A stretch of DNA of 64,000 nt from a virus (IMGVR_UViG_3300031712_000006:1-64000), one strand, 5' to 3'. Counted from the first letter of the stretch, positions 32,262 to 39,714 are shown. The notes: generated by a model not told the origin, from the letters alone. Numbers and translations are program-made.

Positions 32262-32497
32262 ATAAGAGACGGTTGGACGATGGTGCACGGGCAAAGGCGC
32301 GCGGGGAAGCTAACCCAGACAACCTGAATGATCTCATATCATTACGAGACGAGCTCCACTCGGCTATCTGTGCTCTTCAGTCTCTAGACGACCTCGGGAG
32401 CGAGGAAGCGAACCAAGCTGCGTGGGATGACATGACCTTGCTTCAGGGGCGGTATGACAAAGTGGTGTCTAGGATCAAGGAGTTGAAGAAGCCATGA
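32246..32497 (+). CDS. Small helical protein (83 aa)
   Basis: Starts MPSAVDKRRLDDGARAKARG; long helices with a possible coiled coil (ALQSLDDLGSEEANQAAWDD). Overlaps both neighbours. Confidence 0.6.
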   Translation: MPSAVDKRRLDDGARAKARGEANPDNLNDLISLRDELHSAICALQSLDDLGSEEANQAAWDDMTLLQGRYDKVVSRIKELKKP

Positions 32498-32709
32498 GTT
32501 ACGAAATTCGGTACACGGACAAGTATACAGGTAAGCGTGAGGTTCACACGTATCGTGGTAACGATGCTGGGGCAGAGGGCTGGGCAAGGTCTCTGGCTCA
32601 GAGTCATAGTTGCAAGGCTGAAGCTGTCCACGTCTCAGATGGGCCCTACGACTTCTCGGGGACGGTAACTCACCTTGTCACGGTGGGTGATGATCACAAG
32701 AAACCATGA
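32494..32709 (+). CDS. Small hypothetical protein (71 aa)
   Basis: Starts MSYEIRYTDKYTGKREVHTY; strand-helix-strand pattern resembling a small ferredoxin-like fold. Four-base overlaps with both neighbours. Confidence 0.6.
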   Translation: MSYEIRYTDKYTGKREVHTYRGNDAGAEGWARSLAQSHSCKAEAVHVSDGPYDFSGTVTHLVTVGDDHKKP

Positions 32710-32915
32710 GTCGACCAAGTGCCGGGGAGCTCGAGACCTTCATCGTCACGGACCGTACCGGGGCGCCCCCTGAAGCGATTGAACTCTTCACGAGTGAAAA
32801 CGGTGACGGAGTACCAACCGCGATAGCTCACCACCCAGAAGCGGGATGGTTCGTGATTCAAACGTCGGGTCAGGGTCCGTACATCATCTGGCCCGTTGAG
32901 GAGATAAAGTCGTGA
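32706..32915 (+). CDS. Small hypothetical protein (69 aa)
   Basis: Starts MSRPSAGELETFIVTDRTGA; beta-rich with PEAGWFVIQTSG. Packed by overlaps in the 31962-34429 operon. Confidence 0.6.
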   Translation: MSRPSAGELETFIVTDRTGAPPEAIELFTSENGDGVPTAIAHHPEAGWFVIQTSGQGPYIIWPVEEIKS

Positions 32916-33187
32916 GTTTATTCTTAGTTACTGGGCCGAAAGGCCACATTGACTCTCAGGTTCTGGTAGTTGAAGCTTCGACGGTGGATGTGGCCGCTGT
33001 TGGGGTTGGCAATTTTATGGGTTTCCTGGCTGACGGTCAGGTGGTAATTGCGGACTTTGGTGACCCCAATTCCCCTCGTGAGTATCAGTACGTGCGCACG
33101 GTGAATGGTCAGGAGCATCTTGTTCACATGAATGTCCAGCCTACCAAGATCCTTCGCATTACTGGTGACGGGGGAGTACAGAGATGA
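32912..33187 (+). CDS. Hypothetical protein, paralogue of the 31962 product (91 aa)
   Basis: Starts MSLFLVTGPKGHIDSQVLVV. Aligns with the 31962 product over most of its length. Overlaps the Thg1 start by four bases. Confidence 0.65.
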   Translation: MSLFLVTGPKGHIDSQVLVVEASTVDVAAVGVGNFMGFLADGQVVIADFGDPNSPREYQYVRTVNGQEHLVHMNVQPTKILRITGDGGVQR

Positions 33188-33936
33188 AAAGCGACACCCT
33201 AGAAGCGAGGATGCGCCGGCTTGAGTACTACCACTCATTGGAGGTTCTCCCCGATACTTACACGATCATCCGCGTTGATGGGCGGAGCTTTACGAAGCTG
33301 ACTCGTGGGATGGATCACCCATTTGACGTGAAGTTTCACGAGTCTATGGTCGAGACAGCGGCGATTCTCTTGGTCGAGCTTGGAGGGTTGTATGCGTTCA
33401 CGGAGAGTGACGAGATTTCTGTTCTATTGCCTCGCGATACGGATCTATTTGGCCGCGAGGTGGAGAAGCTGGTGTCGGTCTCTGCAGGGATAGCTTCCTC
33501 GACCTTCTCGATTCAACTAGGTCAGGCGGCTCACTTCGACAGTCGGTTATGGGTTGGGCCGTTGACATCCAATGTGCTGGACTACTTCCGTTGGAGGCAG
33601 CTGGACGCTTCCCGGTGCTGTATCAACTCCTGGTGCTACTGGACAATGAGGAGATCCGGGCATACCGCCAAGCAGGCGACGGAGGGGCTCGAAGGGGCCA
33701 CCTTCTCTACCAAGAACGAAATACTGCACAAGAACGGGATCAACTTCAACAACGTTCCTCTATGGCAGAAGCGTGGGACCGGGCTCTATTGGCATGGTTT
33801 CGAGAAAACTGGATTCAACCCCAAGACCAAGACATCCAGTATTGCTCAAAGACGGAAGATCTACATCGACCGGAATCTACCCTATGGGGACGAATATGTT
33901 GATCTTGTGACTCAAATACTGCAGAATCTCAAGTAG
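33184..33936 (+). CDS. Thg1-like tRNA-His guanylyltransferase / 3'-5' RNA polymerase (250 aa)
   Basis: The N-terminal half has YTIIRVDGRSFTKLTRG and HPFDVKFHESM, then TESDEISVLLP, the two metal-binding motifs of Thg1 and Thg1-like proteins. Length fits the family (about 240-270 aa). These enzymes add nucleotides 3'-5' to the 5' end of tRNA, either G-1 on tRNA-His or repair of truncated 5' ends. With the polynucleotide kinase next door and the RNA ligase at the window end, a tRNA-repair role is likely. Confidence 0.85.
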   Translation: MKSDTLEARMRRLEYYHSLEVLPDTYTIIRVDGRSFTKLTRGMDHPFDVKFHESMVETAAILLVELGGLYAFTESDEISVLLPRDTDLFGREVEKLVSVSAGIASSTFSIQLGQAAHFDSRLWVGPLTSNVLDYFRWRQLDASRCCINSWCYWTMRRSGHTAKQATEGLEGATFSTKNEILHKNGINFNNVPLWQKRGTGLYWHGFEKTGFNPKTKTSSIAQRRKIYIDRNLPYGDEYVDLVTQILQNLK

Positions 33937-33940
33937 TTCG

Positions 33941-34429
33941 ATGGATCTCATCATTCTTGTTGGCCTGCAGGCATCGGGAAAGAGCACCTTTCAAAAGGTG
34001 CTCTTTCCCGACTATGTCCTTGTGAGCAAGGACTTGATGACTCGTAGTCGCAAGAATCGGACTCCAAAGTCTGTGAGACAGACTCTGCTCATTCGGGAGG
34101 CTCTCGAGGCAGGGAAGTCCCTAGTAGTGGACAACACGAACCCGAGTGTTGAAGAACGGGCTGAGTTGGTAGCTCTGGCGCGTTACTACTCCGCACGGGT
34201 CATCGTATACCATTTCAGATCCAATGTTCAGCAGTCTATGGAGAGGAATGCTCAACGGACAGGGAAGGCATTCGTCCCGCGCGTGGGCATCCTCATCACG
34301 GCTCAAAGGTTCGTGGACCCAACCCTGGCGGAAGGCTTTGACGAGCTCTACGAGGTGATGTGGGGCCCCCTTCAATACCACCTACTCAGAATCAGATCAA
34401 CACCTGGCCCTTCAAACCCCACCTACTGA
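33941..34429 (+). CDS. Polynucleotide kinase-type P-loop kinase (162 aa)
   Basis: LIILVGLQASGKSTFQKV is a Walker A of the T4 Pnk / AAA_33 type. SKDLM, LVVDNTNPSVEERAELV and the Arg-containing lid (MERNAQRTGK) match the 5'-kinase family. It probably phosphorylates 5' RNA or DNA ends in the same repair pathway as Thg1. Two oddities: a perfect 17-bp palindrome (33975-34010) covers the Walker A codons, and the last 20 or so codons lie inside the CRISPR array. Confidence 0.8.
   Translation: MDLIILVGLQASGKSTFQKVLFPDYVLVSKDLMTRSRKNRTPKSVRQTLLIREALEAGKSLVVDNTNPSVEERAELVALARYYSARVIVYHFRSNVQQSMERNAQRTGKAFVPRVGILITAQRFVDPTLAEGFDELYEVMWGPLQYHLLRIRSTPGPSNPTY
33975..34010. repeat. Perfect 17-bp palindrome in the kinase Walker A coding sequence
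   Basis: CGGGAAAGAGCACCTTT is followed after two bases by its exact complement. Coding constraint makes a perfect 17-bp stem unusual here. The transcript would fold into a very stable hairpin inside the P-loop codons. Confidence 0.8.
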
Positions 34430-35662
34430 TAATGGGGTCAGAACTTGGCTATTGCGGGTTGCTGGTCGTAGTCAATGCATCCTTCAAGCACCACCTACTC
34501 AGAATAGGATCAACCACGCATTTGGGCCGTTGTGCTCGAACTCTCCGACGAACCTTCAAGAACCACCTACTCATAATCGGATCAACACAAGAAGTCGACT
34601 AGCAATGGTTCCAATCGATAGATTGCCTTCAAACCCCACCTACTCAGAATCGAATCAACACCTATTGGCGAAAATTGACTATGCCAAGCGAGGCGACCTT
34701 CAAGAACCACCTACTCAGAATCGGATCAACACAATCCCACCCGCGCCGACATCCTAATGCTCGTGAGCCCCTTCAAACCCCACCTACTCATAATCGGATC
34801 AACACGCGAAATCCGGCCCCCTTTTCCTCCCTTTGCCGAATCCTTCAAACCCCACCTACTCATAATCGGATCAACACGCGAGAACGGGCCACGTTGGCGT
34901 GTGGCTGACATAACCCTTCAAACCCCACCTACTCATAATCGGATCAACACAACCCTAGTCACTATGCGATGGGGCTAGCTAACGGCCCTTCAAGCACCAC
35001 CTACTCAGAATCGGATCAACACGTTCATGCCCGGCGTAACACCTTCATCGGGCTTGATCCCTTCAAGAACCACCTACTCATAATCGGATCAACACAACGC
35101 GCTAGCCAAGATTGACGGCCTCAAAATCGAACCTTCAAACCCCACCTACTCATAATCGGATCAACACCGTAAGTGAGGTCTACGGCGAGGCCGCTTGTCG
35201 GATTCCTTCAAACCCCACCTACTCATAATCGGATCAACACCTGGACTCTGATGACCTGCCTTCAAACCCCACCTACTCATAATCGGATCAACACTGACCA
35301 AGTACCTGACCGAGTCCCAACCGAGTTCAGACCTTCAAACCCCACCTACTCATAATCGGATCAACACTCGAGATCAACGACATAACGTCGTTGTCGTCCT
35401 CGCCCCTTCAAACCCCACCTACTCATAATCGGATCAACACCGCCAAGTGCCGAGACGACCGGGAATAGCAGCGAGTCACCTTCAAACCCCACCTACTCAT
35501 AATCGGATCAACACCCCGCCTAGCCCTCCCAGAAGGGACTGACGAGCAACTCCCTTCAAACCCCACCTACTCATAATCGGATCAACACCTACGAATGCGT
35601 TGAGCACGCTTCTCTGCGTCGACAGTCCTTCAAACCCCACCTACTCATAATCGGATCAACAC
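34369..35662 (-). CRISPR. CRISPR array, 19 repeats of 36 bp, 18 spacers
   Basis: Plus-strand repeats begin CCTTCAAACC and end GGATCAACAC; on the likely transcribed (minus) strand they begin GTGTTGATCC and end GTTTGAAGG. Repeat starts are 34369, 34409, 34481, 34553, 34626, 34697, 34770, 34842, 34915, 34987, 35060, 35132, 35205, 35259, 35332, 35405, 35479, 35553 and 35627. Spacers are 35-38 nt, except a 5-nt one at 34404 and an 18-nt one at 35241. Repeats at the low-coordinate end are degenerate (AAGAACC, AAGCACC and CAGAATC variants), so the leader is at the high end, next to the cas-like genes. The repeat has no strong internal hairpin. No cas1 or cas2 is present. Confidence 0.97.
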
Positions 35663-35887
35663 ACGTTACTGCAGTAATCAATCAATTCCACCACTTCACA
35701 TGCTTCTTGCGAGAGGGTACTAAAAGCACCTTTTGATTCCCAAGTATGTTAGGGAAGGAGCCCCCATTACGGGTAAGTACCCTTCTCGCTTTCCGCACTC
35801 AATTTGTCAAGGATCATGGACTTACTCGCTCAAGAATAGTCCTGCGAGCGAGTAAGGGGTGAAGCTAAGCACCTCACCCCTCGTAAA
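35663..35887 (-). promoter_or_regulatory. CRISPR leader with two hairpins
   Basis: Lies between the coiled-coil gene stop and the first repeat. On the minus strand it has hairpin GGGGTGA...TCACCCC, then an 11-bp perfect hairpin CTTACTCGCTC/GAGCGAGTAAG, then TTGACA (35805-35810) and an AT-rich ATTGATTGATTAC before the array. The hairpins may end the cas transcript; the rest is the likely leader. Confidence 0.6.
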
Positions 35888-36598
35888 TCAAGCGGCCTTC
35901 CTTGATACCTTGCTGGTCCGTGGTACAGGTTTCTTAGTGATTAGGTTTTGGGGGTCATATTCGGCCAGTCGTTTTTTAAGGTCGTCCCGCTCTTTCTTGA
36001 GTTCTCGGACTTCTTCTTTCAGCTGGCAGATCCTCTCCCGGGCTTCGTCGAGTTGAGTTGCTAGGTCGCTCTTCGGGTTTCGTGGTACATTACTGACTAA
36101 ACCATGAGCCTTACGGTACTCCTTAACACGACTACCAACGGTGACGTCACTTAGTGGAAACCTACGGGTTTCCACTCCCGGTTCAAGTTCCTCCTTGACG
36201 AAGGTATGCCGATGCACTTTTGGTAGGCTAACCACTTTGGACAGCGCTCGAATGCTGTAGACCAAACAAGCTTCAACCCCAAACTCGAGTAGGGCCTCCT
36301 TGCCGTTGTTATACCTGCTCACATCAGGGAGCGATGTTTGATAGTACTTCAACCACCCATTGAAGGTATGGCACTGGACTGCCGACTTTTTCCAGAGCTC
36401 GCTTTTCTCGTAGGCGGTAAGATAGGCTATTAGCCGCATCTCACCCTGATCAGCATCGGCCTTAAGCCTTCGAATTAGGTCCAAAGCTTGGTCTTCGTCT
36501 GGAAAGTCCTTCGGCTTGAGTTTGAGTAGCCTAGTTATGATCTGTTTAGTACTTCCAGTGACCTTGTAAGGATCAACAAATGTGGGCTTGGTTGGCAT
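35888..36598 (-). CDS. Coiled-coil partner of the type V-like effector (236 aa)
   Basis: ATG 36598 is 8 bases after the effector stop, so the two genes form an operon that reads toward the array. Residues 1-110 are helical and basic; residues about 120-160 contain VHRHTFVKEE and a short beta part. Residues about 170-215 form a strong coiled coil (ICQLKEEVRELKKERDDLKK), followed by a basic Lys/Arg tail. I recognise no Cas family, and it is not Cas1, Cas2 or Cas4. It may dimerise, bind DNA, or help the effector repress targets. Confidence 0.75.
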   Translation of the reverse strand: MPTKPTFVDPYKVTGSTKQIITRLLKLKPKDFPDEDQALDLIRRLKADADQGEMRLIAYLTAYEKSELWKKSAVQCHTFNGWLKYYQTSLPDVSRYNNGKEALLEFGVEACLVYSIRALSKVVSLPKVHRHTFVKEELEPGVETRRFPLSDVTVGSRVKEYRKAHGLVSNVPRNPKSDLATQLDEARERICQLKEEVRELKKERDDLKKRLAEYDPQNLITKKPVPRTSKVSRKAA

Positions 36599-36606
36599 TG
36601 TAACCT

Positions 36607-38466
36607 CTATTCAGCTGCATCTGCGGTATCAGGTTGTTCACCCATAAGGTTCATACTTTCAGGTGAGTTGTTTCGTGTACGAATATGCATTAGACCCTCA
36701 ACCTTATTTCTGAAGCCCTGATCAACTACCGCCAGGCTATCGGCATCAGTGACCAGAAGAACCTTGAACAGTCTCCAGGCTCTGAATAGGTTCTTTGGGG
36801 CTACGGCTCCACAACCAGTCCTGCACCACTGTTCGGGACGACCATCATAGTTAGCAGAGTCAACTAGGGTCTTCTCCCCGCCGCACATGGGGCAGTCTTT
36901 GACTCCAGAGTGTTTGATTACCTTGGTTGGGACCCCATGTTTCTTGCAAGCCCATGCGATCTTGTCACGGAAGGTACACCAGGGAAAACGTCGTAGGAGA
37001 CGTTCTATCTTGCGATCCGGAGCAGTAGGGACTGAAACCATATCGTCGATCCCGACGATAGCACCGATACTATTGGCGTACCTGGCTAGATGGGAGGCCT
37101 GCTGCTCCATCCAGGTGTTGGTCCTATCGGTCTCTTTACCCTCGACTACTTCTAGTGATAGTCGGAATCTCTTCTGACCATGCCCTCTCGCACCTCGACC
37201 AACGAAGTTCAAGTGGCGCGCTCGGGCTGACCTCATGGAGTCATACATTTTCTTGAGGTGGATGAAACCCGAGGAGTCTATCCCCTTCGGAAGGACCTCC
37301 CCAGCCCCCTTGTACTTGCCGCGAAGGTAATCACCTTCATGTGAGTAAATCATCGCCAAGTCATTGAGCGCCGGGATTACTACCAGCGCAGTCTTGACCT
37401 TTGAAGGTTCGGGTCGGGGTTTCTTGAACCCCAGCTTGAACACCCACTTCCCTTCATCAAGAACCAATCTACCTTGAGTTGTCTTGTACCCCTTCGTACC
37501 ACTTATGGCCCTCTTGAGGGTTGCCCAGTCAGAGCTACCTCGAACTTGGACTCGGGCAACAAGAGGTGCTACTCGTTGACCCTTGCTCGCCCCAGCTAGT
37601 ACTCTGAGACTAAGCATGACGATTTCTTTGGGTAATTCGGCCGGGGCAGAAGGACAACGCTTTCGGTAGGCTTCTGGGGTAGTGATCTCGATACTAAAGC
37701 AGTCGGTTTTGATTGGGAACCCAGTCACCTTCGGCCATGGTGGGGACTTATCCTGTGAATTTCTAGCCTCCCAGTTGCCATACCTGGTGGAGTAGTCCTT
37801 ACTGGCAGTCGCTACTATGTTTGACGATGGCCGCATCAACCTCAGAAGCGGGTCATCTAGACTTTCTAGATACTCATCCATCCCTTCATTGCAGGTTCGA
37901 TACGCTGCAGTCTCCAAGTTCCCTTCGATTGGACCCTGGAACCGACGTCGGTACACGGCTTGGAGGCCCATAGTGAGCGTCCTGGCTACCCCGTAGAACT
38001 GGTTCTTTAGGGTGGCCGCCTCCTCCTTAGGAAGATCCGAGAATACTATGGGGAGCGTTAGTGCACCTGGAAGGTTGAACAGAGCTTCCTCGACCCCTTC
38101 AAGGTTACGATCTTGGATGATCTCAAGAGGGATTCGTCCTAGGGTATCTCTTCCATACTTGGCCATTGGACAACCGCAGTACAGGTATACTGAAACTTTT
38201 GGTTGCTTCTTGGGTTTCAGACCTAGTTGATCCGCCGTCTGATAGTACTTTACAAGGAGCTTGTAAACTTCCCCACTGGCCCACTCCTTATCAGCGTCGG
38301 TCAGCTCAGGTTTCTTGATCTCCTCTATTTTCTTCTTGGTTGCCACGTAGGCTACCTTTCCAGCGAGTGGTCGTAACCCTCGCTTTATGCTTATTCCCAC
38401 TATGTTGTAGAGTTGTTGCCACCAATCGTCCATCGAGACTTGACCGAGTAAGTGGGGCCGTATCAC
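36607..38466 (-). CDS. Type V-like CRISPR effector with degenerate RuvC (619 aa)
   Basis: The C-terminal half follows the Cas12/TnpB plan. A strand before RuvC (KWVFKLGFKKP, about residues 340-350) is followed by RuvC-I around 360-372 (ALVVIPALNDLAM). An arginine-rich bridge follows (KKMYDSMRSARARHL, GRGARGHGQKR, 403-433), then RuvC-II at 470-476 (IVGIDDM). The zinc knuckle is C525/C528 and C548/C552, and the RuvC-III region is CGAVAPKNLFRAW. The expected Asp-Glu-Asp appears as Pro365, Asp474 and Pro557 by my alignment, so nuclease activity is probably lost. GTG 38466 and ATG 38433 are both possible starts; ATG gives 608 residues. A hairpin copy of the 2038 element lies inside the first codons. 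It likely binds crRNA and target DNA without cutting. Confidence 0.85.
   Translation of the reverse strand: MIRPHLLGQVSMDDWWQQLYNIVGISIKRGLRPLAGKVAYVATKKKIEEIKKPELTDADKEWASGEVYKLLVKYYQTADQLGLKPKKQPKVSVYLYCGCPMAKYGRDTLGRIPLEIIQDRNLEGVEEALFNLPGALTLPIVFSDLPKEEAATLKNQFYGVARTLTMGLQAVYRRRFQGPIEGNLETAAYRTCNEGMDEYLESLDDPLLRLMRPSSNIVATASKDYSTRYGNWEARNSQDKSPPWPKVTGFPIKTDCFSIEITTPEAYRKRCPSAPAELPKEIVMLSLRVLAGASKGQRVAPLVARVQVRGSSDWATLKRAISGTKGYKTTQGRLVLDEGKWVFKLGFKKPRPEPSKVKTALVVIPALNDLAMIYSHEGDYLRGKYKGAGEVLPKGIDSSGFIHLKKMYDSMRSARARHLNFVGRGARGHGQKRFRLSLEVVEGKETDRTNTWMEQQASHLARYANSIGAIVGIDDMVSVPTAPDRKIERLLRRFPWCTFRDKIAWACKKHGVPTKVIKHSGVKDCPMCGGEKTLVDSANYDGRPEQWCRTGCGAVAPKNLFRAWRLFKVLLVTDADSLAVVDQGFRNKVEGLMHIRTRNNSPESMNLMGEQPDTADAAE
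38363..38383. repeat. Covarying bulged hairpin, copy B (inside effector gene)
   Basis: Twenty-four bases around this site (AGCGAGTGGTCGTAACCC followed by TCGCTT) are identical to the core of the element at 1996-2133, although here they encode part of the effector N-terminus (RGLRPLAG). Chance identity of this length is very unlikely. Confidence 0.7.
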
Positions 38467-38545
38467 TGAAGATTCGGCAGTTAGCGAGTGAACTTGTTCC
38501 TCGCTTTAGGGGTGGACCCCGTACATGACGGGTTGAAGGTCCCCT
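38434..38545 (-). ncRNA. Candidate tracr-like leader RNA of the effector operon
   Basis: The promoter at 38552-38581 predicts a start near 38545. The RNA then begins GGGGACCUUCAACCC; CCUUCAACCC (38530-38539) can pair with GGGUUUGAAGG at the spacer-side end of the CRISPR repeat with one bulged U. A CCCGU/ACGGG hairpin and the covarying hairpin C (38484-38504) follow. It may be a tracrRNA or scoutRNA, or just a regulatory 5' leader. Confidence 0.45.
38484..38504. repeat. Covarying bulged hairpin, copy C
   Basis: GCGAG, bulged T, GAA, loop CTTG, TTC, CTCGC. The three inner base pairs differ from copies A/B (GGT/ACC) and D (GAT/ATC) while pairing is kept, indicating selection for structure. Confidence 0.7.
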
Positions 38546-38551
38546 GATAAA

Positions 38552-38581
38552 AGTCTAGAATCGGTGGACGATTGGTGTCAA
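38552..38581 (-). promoter_or_regulatory. Sigma70-type promoter of the effector operon
   Basis: On the minus strand: perfect -35 TTGACA (38576-38581), 18-base spacer, -10 TAGACT (38552-38557). This is a host-type promoter and unlike the class A and B motifs of other genes here, so the CRISPR operon may be expressed independently of the phage programme. Confidence 0.6.
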
Positions 38582-38673
38582 CTACTTCTCCAACACCGTT
38601 GATACTCGCATACTCTGGAAAACCAGTCAACTACTTTCCATATAATTCGTCAATATCGGTGTACCGGATGGGC

Positions 38674-38931
38674 ATGAAAGTCCTCCTCAACCTAATATCG
38701 ATCATCATTCTCATTCTTTGGATGATGCCCTGGACAAACGAGGCTGATACCCGACGTGCACTCAGGTACAGTGGTTTCACCGATATTCAGACCCGCGGGC
38801 ATGGTTTCTTTGCATGCATGAGCGATTGGTCGGCGACGGAGTTCGAGGCGACCAATCCAGTAGGTATGAAGCAGGTTCCCGGAGTTGTCTGTTGCGGGCT
38901 ATTTATGAAGGCCTGCACAGTTCGATGGTGA
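38674..38931 (+). CDS. Small secreted or membrane-anchored phage protein (85 aa)
   Basis: Starts MKVLLNLISIIILILWMMPW, a signal anchor, 10 bases after GGTGTA. The rest (ALRYSGFTDIQTRGHGFFAC, EFEATNPVGMKQVPGVVCCG, KACTVRW) matches a widespread phage and plasmid family of small proteins with a conserved FF.C...D..ATxF.A.NP pattern. Function unknown. Confidence 0.75.
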   Translation: MKVLLNLISIIILILWMMPWTNEADTRRALRYSGFTDIQTRGHGFFACMSDWSATEFEATNPVGMKQVPGVVCCGLFMKACTVRW

Positions 38932-38963
38932 TCTGAGGTAGTGCTGGTGTAACTGAGTGGACT

Positions 38964-39227
38964 ATGCCAGAAGATACTCCAAGTTCTACGGGGCCGGTTC
39001 TTCCAGTTATTGCCACCCTCGAAGTGATTGGGTTCAACGAGGCTCGTGAGATTGCTTCTGTGAAGGAACCTGGGTCGGATCGTGTTATTTACCTTGCTCC
39101 GGTGAGTGGCACCGCTCGGTCCTATATCGACGTGAGGACTTTAAGAGGACAGATCTTCAGGTTGCCAGTAGATGAGTCCATCCTTGACGCTATCTGTGGG
39201 GACCTCACTCATGTCAAAGAAGAGTAG
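38964..39227 (+). CDS. Hypothetical protein with UAG readthrough extension carrying the C-terminal tag (87 or 127 aa)
   Basis: Starts MPEDTPSSTGPVLPVIATLE, 12 bases after GGTGTA. The annotated stop is TAG at 39225-39227. The same frame then stays open for 40 codons and ends LLSRYERPWVI, stop 39350: exactly the C-terminal tag of other proteins here. The tag can hardly arise by chance, so the TAG is either read through or a recent nonsense mutation. Confidence 0.7.
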   Translation: MPEDTPSSTGPVLPVIATLEVIGFNEAREIASVKEPGSDRVIYLAPVSGTARSYIDVRTLRGQIFRLPVDESILDAICGDLTHVKEE

Positions 39228-39350
39228 CCGAAAGATCAAGAACATCTTGATATTCAACAACGCGAGATAGATCTGCTCAGGGACACACTCGGGAAGTCCC
39301 GAGGTCCTCGGAGATTACTGTCCCGATACGAGCGCCCATGGGTGATCTAG
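39228..39350 (+). other. In-frame extension after UAG, ending in the tag
   Basis: Forty codons (PKDQEHLDIQQREIDLLRDT... to LLSRYERPWVI) continue the 38964 frame after its TAG. There is no start codon inside it in this frame, so it can only be made by suppression or as part of an ancestral longer protein. Confidence 0.6.
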
Positions 39351-39679
39351 GCTGCTCGTCGAACATAGATGATCTCTACTTGAGCCAGACGAGACTTCTT
39401 GGCTTGGGCGCGACCCACTCTAACCTTTCGGAGAGCCTTGTCTGGTTCTAGTCCAGCTCGAACCCACATCCAATACTTCCGAGAATCTTTGCAGTCTGAG
39501 AGTAGTTCTCGAATACGCTCGACCTCTGAGATTGGAACCCCTATAGTGAGTTGCTCCTCACTGTAACTCCTGAAGTGGAACGATCTGTCACTCAACTGAG
39601 CAAAGTCATTGAATGTCAGAGCATCCATGGGCATCTGATTAACTTCCTCTAGTGTTAGTTGGGCATCATTGTAGGTCAT
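39347..39679 (-). CDS. Hypothetical protein (110 aa)
   Basis: Starts MTYNDAQLTLEEVNQMPMDA, six bases after a class A TAATA. Alpha/beta first part, basic C-terminus (ALRKVRVGRAQAKKSRLAQV). Its end overlaps the tagged extension of 38964 by 4 bases. Confidence 0.65.
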   Translation of the reverse strand: MTYNDAQLTLEEVNQMPMDALTFNDFAQLSDRSFHFRSYSEEQLTIGVPISEVERIRELLSDCKDSRKYWMWVRAGLEPDKALRKVRVGRAQAKKSRLAQVEIIYVRRAA

Positions 39680-39685
39680 GCCCAG

Positions 39686-39714
39686 TATTACGAGCGAGGA
39701 TACTCAGATCTCAA
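39686..39714 (-). promoter_or_regulatory. Class A promoter
   Basis: TTGAGA, 18 bases with CTCGCTCG, TAATA, six bases before ATG 39679. Confidence 0.6.

Noticed and set aside
34360-35355. Open frames repeating FKPHLLIIGSTR-like or KPHLLII motifs
   Set aside because: They are translations of CRISPR repeats in frames that happen to stay open, not proteins.
35820-35860. Leader hairpin CTTACTCGCTC/GAGCGAGTAAG as another copy of the covarying hairpin
   Set aside because: It shares GCGAG but lacks the bulged base, the inner 3-bp stem and the four-base loop, so it is a different structure.
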